A stretch of 64,000 nucleotides of DNA from the NCBI RefSeq assembly GCF_050875635.1, contig NZ_JBPAOH010000021.1, forward strand, positions 1-64,000, read 5' to 3'. The position numbers and the translations under genes are program-made. The notes under the pieces are model-generated. The model did not search any database. It was given only the letters and a program-made list of their open reading frames with translations, and was not told where the DNA came from. The DNA comes from Hassallia sp050875635. Lineage in GTDB: Bacteria > Cyanobacteriota > Cyanobacteriia > Cyanobacteriales > Nostocaceae. Numbering within the stretch: position 1 is the stretch's first letter; the number at the start of each line of letters is the position of its first letter. Of this stretch, positions 58,401-64,000 are shown in pieces.

Positions 58401-60959
58401 TGTAGACTCATAAACAAATCCATTCTGCCAACCCAGATTTACAGTTGCATCGGGGCGGCTGAAATCATAACTGTTGAAATCAGCATAATTGCTGTCATTG
58501 CGGTTAATAAAGCTGACATTCCATGTTGGTAAATCATTATCCGCCAAAGTGACGATCGCCGTCTTATCATTCCCCAGCGTATAGGCATTGCCAGCAGCCA
58601 GAGTCAGAATCACAGACTCATTACCTTCAAAAGCAGAATCATCCGTCGGGATTACATTTACTACAGTAGTAGCTGCACCCGCCGCAAACGTTGCAGTACC
58701 ATATAATGTGCTGTAGTCTAAACTGTTGGTAGCTGTTCCCCCCACTGTGTAATTCACCGTCAGTGCGGAAGCTGTGTTTCCTGTGCGGGTGAGGGTAAAT
58801 TGACCGGGGTTGGCAATTTGTCCAGTTAGAGTTTCACCTGCATTCGCATCGTTGGCACTGATAGTGATGATAGGTTTATCATTGTCGGCAATAACGACTG
58901 TGGCAGTGGTTGCCGTTCCCAGATTGTAATTTGTACTACTAGCAAGGTTAATGATGACTGTCTCATCATTTTCTATAGCGAGGTCATCAATTGGATTTAC
59001 ATTAATAATCGCTGTAGACGCACCAGCAGCAAAGGTAACATTATTGGTCAATGTGCTGTAGTCTGTACCATTAGTTGCTGTTCCCGTTACTGTGTAATTC
59101 ACGGTCAGTGCAGAAGCAGTACTTCCTGTACGAGTCAGGGTAAATTGACCGGGGTTGGTGATTTGTCCAGGGATGGTTTCACCTGCACTAGCATCATTGG
59201 CACCGATGGTGATAGTGGGTTTATCGTTGTCAGCAATGACTATGGTGGCAGTTATTGCCGTTCCCAGGTTGTAATTTGTACTACTAGCAAGGTTAATGAC
59301 GGCTGTCTCATTCCCCTCAAATTCCCCATCATCTATGGGAGTAATATTAATTAACGCTGTGGATGCACCAGTCGCAAAGGTAACGCTGTTGGTTAATGCG
59401 TTGTAATCTTTACCATTGATTGCTGTTCCCCCGACTGTGTAATTTACGGTCAGTGCAGAAGCAGTACTTCCTGTACGAGTCAGGGTAAATTGACCGGGGT
59501 TGGTGATTTGTCCAGGGATGGTTTCACCTGCACTAGCATCATTGGCACCGATGGTGATAGTGGGTTTATCGTTGTCAGCAATGACTATGGTGGCAGTTAT
59601 TGCCGTTCCCAGGTTGTAATTTGTACTACTAGCAAGGTTAATGACGGCTGTCTCATTCCCCTCAAATTCCCCATCATCTATGGGAGTAATATTAATTAAC
59701 GCTGTGGATGCACCAGTCGCAAAGGTAACGCTGTTGGTTAATGCGTTGTAATCTTTACCATTGATTGCTGTTCCCCCGACTGTGTAATTTACGGTCAGTG
59801 CGTCAGCGGTACTTCCTGTACGAGTCAGCGTAAATTGACCGGGGTTGGCAATTTGTCCAGTTAGGGTTTCACCTGCATTCGCATCGTTGGCGCCGATGGT
59901 AATAGTCGGTTTATCGTTGTCAGCAATGACTATGGTGGCAGTTGTTGCCGTTCCCAGGTTGTAATTTGTACTACTAACAAGGTAAACGATCGCTGTCTCA
60001 TCACTTTCTATAACCAGGTCATCAATCGGATTAATATTAACAATCGCTGTAGATGCACCAGTCGCAAAGGTAACACTATTGGTTAAGGTGCTGTAGTCTA
60101 CACCGTTGGTGGCTGTTCCCCCCACTGCGTAATTCACGGTCAGTGCGTCAGCGGTACTTCCTGTGCGGGTAAGGGTAAATTGACCGGGGTTGGCAATTTG
60201 TCCAGTTAAGGTTTCACCTGCATTCGCATCGTTGGCACTGATAGTAATAGTGGCTAGAACTAATGTTGACTGTTCAACTTTAAGAAGTTGACCATCAACA
60301 TAAATCGTGGTGCTATCGTCTTCAGCACGAATTTCTGCAATTTGATCTGCATTCAGATGCTGACCTGTGACGACTGCTGCAAACATTTGTCCTTCATCAC
60401 CAGGAGTGTCTGCTACATTCAATTGCTTATCGACCCAATGTCCAATTTCTTCTAGTATTGTGTCGCCAATCTTGACTGTATTTTCGCTATTAAGTAATCT
60501 TTGTGAAAGATAAATTTTCTCTGTTGCTTCAGCAAAAGCCCCTAATGTATTAGTGGGAAATACAGATTCCTCACGCACTTCAATTTTTGGGAGATTGCTA
60601 AAGTCACCTACCAACCACTGAGAAATAATTCCATTTAGTTTCTCAATATTAAAATTAGCTCCAAAAATCGACTGCATCAGTTGCCCAAAATTAGGCAACT
60701 GCACAAATTTACTCAATGACTGCTTTAAAAAAACCGCAGAGTTAAGCTGATCGGAAGTCGGTAATGGCAACAGACAATCGCTAAAAGAACTGCTGACTGT
60801 TAAATTAGAGATTTCAATTTTTGGTTGGCTAAATCCAACATTAATTTGCGAATATGAGAAAATTCCTCTGTTGGGTTCTAGATTTAATTCTGAATTATGA
60901 AATGTTGGATTGATAGATGTATTTAAAGGATTTTCTTGGGGCAGAGGAGATTCAAACAT
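55449..60959 (-). CDS. Giant mosaic surface protein: Calx-beta, FG-GAP-like, PA14-like and M23 peptidase domains
   Basis: 1836 residues. An N-terminal region (about 130-230), seen in other cyanobacterial adhesins, includes TILEEIGHWVDKQLN. Five Calx-beta repeats of 115 residues follow (about 237-811), each beginning NDANAGETLTGQIANPGQFTLTRTG and ending TATIVIADND. After these comes a beta-rich region with a PA14-like part (near 1000), five FG-GAP-like repeats with DFNxDGKxDILWRN, and two more PA14-like segments. The C-terminal 150 residues are an M23/LytM peptidase: HSGIDTY near 1694 and THTHLSV near 1806, both zinc motifs intact. No N-terminal signal peptide, so export is probably by a type I route. 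It may bind and cut envelope polymers. Confidence 0.9.
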   Translation of the reverse strand: MFESPLPQENPLNTSINPTFHNSELNLEPNRGIFSYSQINVGFSQPKIEISNLTVSSSFSDCLLPLPTSDQLNSAVFLKQSLSKFVQLPNFGQLMQSIFGANFNIEKLNGIISQWLVGDFSNLPKIEVREESVFPTNTLGAFAEATEKIYLSQRLLNSENTVKIGDTILEEIGHWVDKQLNVADTPGDEGQMFAAVVTGQHLNADQIAEIRAEDDSTTIYVDGQLLKVEQSTLVLATITISANDANAGETLTGQIANPGQFTLTRTGSTADALTVNYAVGGTATNGVDYSTLTNSVTFATGASTAIVNINPIDDLVIESDETAIVYLVSSTNYNLGTATTATIVIADNDKPTITIGANDANAGETLTGQIANPGQFTLTRTGSTADALTVNYTVGGTAINGKDYNALTNSVTFATGASTALINITPIDDGEFEGNETAVINLASSTNYNLGTAITATIVIADNDKPTITIGANDASAGETIPGQITNPGQFTLTRTGSTASALTVNYTVGGTAINGKDYNALTNSVTFATGASTALINITPIDDGEFEGNETAVINLASSTNYNLGTAITATIVIADNDKPTITIGANDASAGETIPGQITNPGQFTLTRTGSTASALTVNYTVTGTATNGTDYSTLTNNVTFAAGASTAIINVNPIDDLAIENDETVIINLASSTNYNLGTATTATVVIADNDKPIITISANDANAGETLTGQIANPGQFTLTRTGNTASALTVNYTVGGTATNSLDYSTLYGTATFAAGAATTVVNVIPTDDSAFEGNESVILTLAAGNAYTLGNDKTAIVTLADNDLPTWNVSFINRNDSNYADFNSYDFSRPDATVNLGWQNGFVYESTPFETLTVDSRTNVAPIGQPKVYSSVLEVGKRYRIEASGTWQYWTDNSRNYVADARFQTDNAWNTQYNGGGGLYSNVLSNGNDDIWGEYRPDHVYTYEILGNGQRVDFYVSDSDYLNNQGAYTVKIYRQAATQPTGNTIRLNAAFGERSPAPNVQSDNFAMQAWTTTRLETGKTYQVTTNSDDGTRFFVKNRATGEVTFIGQEWRDRSTGEPTWKMYFNVAKSGDYDFYIQGYDHLGGSAFNVELKETPANSKPNHLGLVTDFNQDGKNDILWRNYSTGENLAWALDGATHIKDLDIEDGTDQAWYVVGTGDFNNDGNVDILTRYHWTENTGHNVVWLMNGNQKIGNIVLDRVDDNNWHIVGTGDFNQDGNVDILWRNYFSGENVIWNMKGTAHDNISLEKQTDLNQHIVGTGDFNGDGKIDILWRNAVTGNNSIWFMDGVKRASIADVQGIPTDVNWHIMGTADFNNDGKSDIILRNYANGWNHAWLMNGNKSIGEVNTPDVLDLNWNIVGKTDPVPLWVAQYFNNKDLSGTPTYTEGFTNVNGNFSRNWGLGAPPNTPADNFSARYKTERYLAPGLYKINLNSDDGVRIWIGNELIINQWTDQAGNYSDYFTSSGGYYPVTIEYKENGGAASLNYEIVKYQPYNNFGNPDGIINSWNATFFHWNGEGTPILDDAHKIGTVNLGSNIRGDGQWGMNSQNWGSGSPALGVPSDFFAMHAYTRASLTAGHTYEVWVRSDDGYQVYAHKLNGGAFNITPNALSGQWQPGAYGNAVKWTFVAPESGVFDFKFNMFEGGGDAYVDLVLKDVTPVTPPPSSAPFTQGEYTAKLYNDGGGTWSRGMSSGHSGIDTYDNDSDRKVSALVGGKVVHVKKGLTLNGVASLYNQGKYNKGYHPTTGQLVTASDYNAEVIIWNEQLNRYFHYYHFADIYVSVGQNVSSGQVIGFEGTTGYSTGTHTHLSVRKDSMWGTLEDPLVILGIARGQRLI
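59101..59800. repeat. 345-bp tandem duplication inside the Calx-beta region
   Basis: About 355 bases starting at 59101 reappear, as far as I can read identically, from 59446, at a period of 345 bases (115 codons). The flanking Calx-beta units differ at many positions. This points to recent duplication or gene conversion between units two and three. Confidence 0.9.
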
Positions 60960-61320
60960 TAATCTTTATCGAACAGTTTGAACCCAGCATAAAATCACCT
61001 ATCTTGATTTGTCAGGAAGAAATTTTAATCTTTACTGAGTCTTTAATCTAAATGATGATGTGTAAAATTTGATATTATAATTTAATGAAGGAAGAATTAA
61101 TACCAAAACCCTAATAAGCGCGATGCCAAGTAAAGTGATGTAGCTTTGTTGCGCCGCCTTTAAGCTTGACGTGGTTTATACGCTACTCTTAATCGCTTGT
61201 TAATTAATCGCTCAATATGCTGTTTGGTGATCGCCACTTTACGTAAGAGACTCTGACCACGTTAGAATTGACCAACAGCACCGAAAGCTTAAACAAACTA
61301 AACATTAACTTGCATCTACC
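60960..61320. other. Spacer without recognised features
   Basis: About 360 bases between divergent genes. I see AT-rich stretches and no palindrome, RNA or reading frame of note. It must contain both promoters. Confidence 0.5.
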
Positions 61321-62550
61321 GTGAAACTATTTCGCTCATTTGATGCCCGACTGCGGCAAAACCTGCTGATTTTATTATTTACAGCAGGTTTATTATTCTG
61401 GTCTAGTATGGGTTCGTTACTACCAACGCTACCGCTTTACGTTGAGCATGTGGGCGCTACCAAGCAGCAAATTGGCATTGTTATGGGTAGTTTCGCCATC
61501 GGACTGTTACTATCTCGTTCTTGGTTGGGAAAGACGGCGGATCGGCGAGGTCGTAAAATTGTCTTGCTCATCGGTACACTGGTAGCAGCGATCGCACCTT
61601 TTGGTTTTTTGGTTGTAAAATCGATTCCTCTGTTGATGGTGCTGCGTGCTTTTCACGGCATTAGTATTGCTGCTTTTACCATCGGCTTTTTAGCGCTGGT
61701 AGTAGATTTGTCAGATGAAACCAATCGCGGTGAAGTCATCGGTTACATGAGTTTGGTAACTCCAATCGGCTTGGCTATCGGACCTGCTATCGGCGGCTAT
61801 TTACAAGCTGCGGCTGGTTACACGGCGTTATTTGTCTGTACAGCAGCATTAGGTGGATTGGCGGCGTTATGTGTGTTAGCAATCGTTAATCCACCAGTCA
61901 AAACTACTGAACCGAATGAAAATAAGAATAGTCAACTATGGCGAATCTTGATTAGTCCGAGAGTGAGAATTCCGGCTGCAATCATGTTTGCGATCGGCTT
62001 GGCTTTTGGTAATTTGCACACTTTTGCGCCGTTGTATATCAAGTCAACTGGAGTCGATTTGAATGCAGGATTGTTTTACACGGCGGGAGCGATCGCTAGT
62101 TTTAGTGTACGCTTATTCGCGGGTCGAGCAAGCGATCGCTTCGGTCGTGGTTTATTTATTACCATCAGCTTAGTTGTTTACACTATAGCGATGTTACTGA
62201 TGTGGAAAGCAAACAGCGCCCCTACTTTCTTATTTGCAGCAATTATTGAAGGTGCTGGTGCTGGTACTCTCATGCCGATGATTTCCACAATGGTAGCCGA
62301 TCGCGCTCTACCCCAAGAAAGAGGGCGGATGTTTGCTGTATGTCTTACAGGATTAGATGTGGGAATAGCGATCGCAAGTCCAGTTTTCGGTTCGATTGCC
62401 GAACAAGTAGGCTACCGCGATATGTTTAGTTACGCTGCTTTGATAGTTTTTCTATCACTGATAATTTTCATCACCATGTCTAGCAAAGACTTAGCTAACT
62501 CATGGCGATTTGCGATCGGTCGCACTCCAGATGTCTACGCCTTAAAATAA
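61321..62550 (+). CDS. MFS transporter
   Basis: 409 residues with twelve predicted helices, a major-facilitator drug- or metabolite-efflux type. The loop 2-3 motif A appears as LLSRSWLGKTADRRGRKIVLLIG, with a second copy SVRLFAGRASDRFGRGLF between helices 8 and 9. GEVIGYMSLVTPIGLAIGPAIGGYL is motif C-like, which points to an exporter. The start is GTG 61321. No regulator is adjacent. Substrate unknown. Confidence 0.9.
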   Translation: MKLFRSFDARLRQNLLILLFTAGLLFWSSMGSLLPTLPLYVEHVGATKQQIGIVMGSFAIGLLLSRSWLGKTADRRGRKIVLLIGTLVAAIAPFGFLVVKSIPLLMVLRAFHGISIAAFTIGFLALVVDLSDETNRGEVIGYMSLVTPIGLAIGPAIGGYLQAAAGYTALFVCTAALGGLAALCVLAIVNPPVKTTEPNENKNSQLWRILISPRVRIPAAIMFAIGLAFGNLHTFAPLYIKSTGVDLNAGLFYTAGAIASFSVRLFAGRASDRFGRGLFITISLVVYTIAMLLMWKANSAPTFLFAAIIEGAGAGTLMPMISTMVADRALPQERGRMFAVCLTGLDVGIAIASPVFGSIAEQVGYRDMFSYAALIVFLSLIIFITMSSKDLANSWRFAIGRTPDVYALK

Positions 62551-62602
62551 GTTAGGAGTTAAGAGTGAGGAGTTATGAGTTGAAATTCCTCACTCTTAAC
62601 TC

Positions 62603-62635
62603 TGTACAGACGCTCCGGAACCGGAGCGTCTCTAC
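62603..62635. repeat. TGTACAGACG palindrome before the tRNA
   Basis: AGACGCTCCGG AACC GGAGCGTCT-type palindrome, framed by TGTAC and CTAC, preceded by GAGTTAAGAGTGAGGAGT tandem. Same family as 11282 and 23316. Confidence 0.8.
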
Positions 62636-62652
62636 TCCTAACTTTTAATAAA

Positions 62653-62726
62653 CGGGCGAGGAGGGATTCGAACCCCCGACACCGTGGTCCGTAGCCACGT
62701 GCTCTAGTCCACTGAGCTACACGCCC
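62653..62726 (-). tRNA. tRNA-Arg (anticodon ACG)
   Basis: Read on the minus strand. Acceptor GGGCGTG pairs with CTCGCCC with one mismatch at position 6. D arm AGCTCAGTGGACTAGAGC, anticodon stem CGTGG/CCACG around CTACGGA with anticodon ACG (A34 is normally changed to inosine by TadA, reading CGN codons), and T arm GGGGGTTCGAATCCCTC are regular. 74 bases. It is divergent from moaC, 33 bases away. Confidence 0.95.
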
Positions 62727-62759
62727 TAACAAAAAAACATCATAACACATCCCAACCAA

Positions 62760-63266
62760 ATGACACAAGATAATTTTTCAGATAATTCTGTCAACCTAAC
62801 TCATCTAGATCGTCAGGGACGCTCCCAGATGGTAGATGTATCTGACAAAGCAGCCACAATCCGCCAAGCCGTAGCTACAGCCAACGTGCGAATGTTAGGC
62901 GAAACCTTTGCCGCAATTGAAGCTGGAAATGCTCCCAAAGGAGATGTATTGGGAACTGCGAGGTTAGCAGGAATTATGGCAGCTAAACAGACATCAGCTT
63001 TGATTCCTTTGTGTCATCCTTTGCCACTGCAAAAAATTGAAGTGCAGATCGTACCCGATCCGCAACTACCCGGTTATCAAATTTACGCCACAGTCAAAAC
63101 CAAAGCGGAAACAGGGGTAGAAATGGAAGCTTTAACCGCCGTTTCCGTTGCGGCTCTAACGTTGTACGATATGGCGAAAGCTTTAGAAAAGTCGATTCAA
63201 ATTGAATCGATTCGGCTGGTAAGCAAGATGGGTGGAAAATCAGGAGATTACTTGACGCAAAAATAA
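62760..63266 (+). CDS. moaC: Cyclic pyranopterin monophosphate synthase
   Basis: Converts the MoaA product to cyclic pyranopterin monophosphate, an early step of molybdenum cofactor synthesis. LTHLDRQGRSQMVDVSDKAAT opens the family sequence; KGDVLGTARLAGIMAAKQTSALIPLCHPLPL carries the catalytic Lys/His region; KTKAETGVEMEALTAVSVAALTLYDM and RLVSKMGGKSGDY complete it. 168 residues, intact. No other moa gene is adjacent. Confidence 0.97.
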   Translation: MTQDNFSDNSVNLTHLDRQGRSQMVDVSDKAATIRQAVATANVRMLGETFAAIEAGNAPKGDVLGTARLAGIMAAKQTSALIPLCHPLPLQKIEVQIVPDPQLPGYQIYATVKTKAETGVEMEALTAVSVAALTLYDMAKALEKSIQIESIRLVSKMGGKSGDYLTQK

Positions 63267-63579
63267 AATAGCAATCTCAAATCATTCCTCAACATTGCAT
63301 GTGTGATGTTCATTGTTGACAAGCATATGCATTTGCTATCTCTATCAAAAGAGTTACCCAAATTTACCTTTATTGGCTGAGGAAAAATCACAAAAATTAT
63401 CTACAAAATTTACTTATTTTTGTTGAGCAAAAAATATTATGTAAAACAGTGATTTAAGATACTGAAAATTCTCCAAAAAAACTCATCAACCAAGTGGATG
63501 AGCTAACATTTTGCCGTTGATAAATTGAAGTTAAAGAACAGAATAACCATTGCATCAGATAAATATAGGAGGTAAAAAC
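63267..63579. other. Leader region of the Hsp20 gene
   Basis: No gene. A strong AGGAGGT ribosome site lies at 63567-63573. TTTTGCC at 63509-63515 could pair with GGTAAAA at 63571-63577 and mask part of it, so a thermosensitive leader is conceivable but weak (7 pairs, large loop). I see no CIRCE element. Confidence 0.35.
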
Positions 63580-64000
63580 ATGGCAATAGTACGTTTTGAC
63601 CCTTTCCGGGAAATTGAGCGTTTTGACCCTTTCCGGGAAATTTCTAGTATGCAACGTGAAATGAATCGCCTATTCGATCGCATGATAACTAGTGGCGATG
63701 GCGGTGCAGAGATAGCTGGGTATTCTTTTATGCCTGCGGCAGAAATCCATGAAACTCCAGAGGAAATTAAACTTAAGGTAGAAGTTCCTGGGTTAGAAGC
63801 TAAAGATTTGGATGTGAAAGTTACCACCGAAGCCGTTGCTATCAATGGAGAACGCAAATCAGAAATTAAGCACGAAGACAAAGGTGTGAAACGTTCAGAA
63901 TTCCGCTATGGCACATTTCAACGGATCATTCCTTTGCCTGCACGCATCCAAAACGATAAAGTACAAGCTGAATTTAAGAACGGTGTCCTGTGCCTGACAT
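63580..64000 (+). CDS. Hsp20/alpha-crystallin small heat-shock protein, cut by the window end
   Basis: ATP-independent chaperone that holds unfolding proteins. The visible 140 residues contain an N-terminal arm, then FMPAAEIHETPEEIKLKVEVPG opening the alpha-crystallin domain, VEVPGLEAKDLDVKV, VAINGERKSEIKHEDKG, RSEFRYGTFQRIIPLP and VQAEFKNGVLCLT, all in family order. The C-terminal end with the IxI motif is beyond the window. Start ATG 63580 with AGGAGGT upstream. The N-terminal nine residues RFDPFREIE are duplicated in tandem (RFDPFREIS) from a 27-base DNA repeat. Confidence 0.96.
   Translation, partial: MAIVRFDPFREIERFDPFREISSMQREMNRLFDRMITSGDGGAEIAGYSFMPAAEIHETPEEIKLKVEVPGLEAKDLDVKVTTEAVAINGERKSEIKHEDKGVKRSEFRYGTFQRIIPLPARIQNDKVQAEFKNGVLCLT
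63592..63642 (+). repeat. 27-bp tandem duplication at the Hsp20 N-terminus
   Basis: CGTTTTGACCCTTTCCGGGA and the following AATT occur at 63592 and again at 63619, exactly 27 bases apart, with no change in the first 24 positions. It keeps the reading frame. Confidence 0.95.

Noticed and set aside
59145..59699. Two identical 69-codon plus-strand frames
   Set aside because: Shadows of the duplicated Calx-beta units on the other strand; useful only as proof of the duplication.

Overview
This is chromosomal DNA from a cyanobacterium. The octamer GCGATCGC (HIP1) is everywhere. Heptameric GGGCAAT/GGGGCAT short tandem repeats fill many spacers. Typically cyanobacterial genes are present: ferredoxin-thioredoxin reductase variable chain, CrtP-CrtB carotenoid operon, AMIN-domain TonB receptor, Uma2 proteins, RAYT transposase, Calx-beta adhesins. 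The repeat types and gene set suggest a filamentous, Nostocales-like organism, but the genus cannot be fixed from this window.

Layout. 0.5-10.4 kb holds housekeeping genes (ftrV, a YdcF-family protein, a phosphotransferase/P-loop kinase fusion, rplY, purA, a hybrid histidine kinase, an adenosine deaminase-family protein), separated by STRR arrays. 10.5-12.3 kb is mutL, with two small palindromic repeats inserted in frame. 12.3-17.1 kb is an accessory zone: a PemK/MazF toxin-antitoxin pair, a minisatellite with a 33-bp period anchored on HIP1, REP hairpins around a RAYT transposase, two small secreted proteins, and two decayed genes (a PIN toxin-antitoxin and an HTH-NTPase-WD40 gene) whose deletion junctions lie at HIP1 sites. 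17.1-26.2 kb carries NagZ, RlpA, crtP-crtB, tRNA-Ser(GCU), an amino-acid-type binding lipoprotein and an outer-membrane barrel candidate.

27.2-38.7 kb is an exopolysaccharide locus: a WecB/TagA/CpsF transferase, three other glycosyltransferases, a secreted GH5 glycosidase, a Wzy-like polymerase, a Wzc-like co-polymerase/ATPase and a Wzx-like flippase. Together they resemble a Wzx/Wzy-dependent export pathway, with the GH5 enzyme possibly trimming the polymer. 39.1-45 kb is an RND efflux system (inner-membrane pump plus adaptor) with a divergent MarR regulator; the pump has a His/Asn-rich 15-residue tandem repeat in its central loop. 46-51 kb is an iron/siderophore uptake unit (PepSY membrane protein, TonB-dependent receptor, AraC regulator) with a candidate AraC operator of two direct repeats 21 bp apart and a weak Fur-like box before the receptor.

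51.2-54.2 kb carries a class A beta-lactamase-like serine hydrolase, an NlpC/P60 endopeptidase, a membrane glycosyltransferase and an unlisted 58-residue membrane protein. 54.6-55.2 kb is an AbrB-VapC pair. 55.4-61 kb is one 1836-residue mosaic surface protein (Calx-beta, FG-GAP-like, PA14-like, M23 peptidase) with a near-perfect 345-bp internal duplication. The window ends with an MFS transporter, tRNA-Arg(ACG), moaC and the start of an Hsp20 gene.

The most unusual material is the repeat biology of 12.3-17.1 kb and the intrusion of several repeat families into genes (mutL, the histidine kinase C-terminus, the NlpC C-terminus). All family assignments are by reading motifs; no database search was run.
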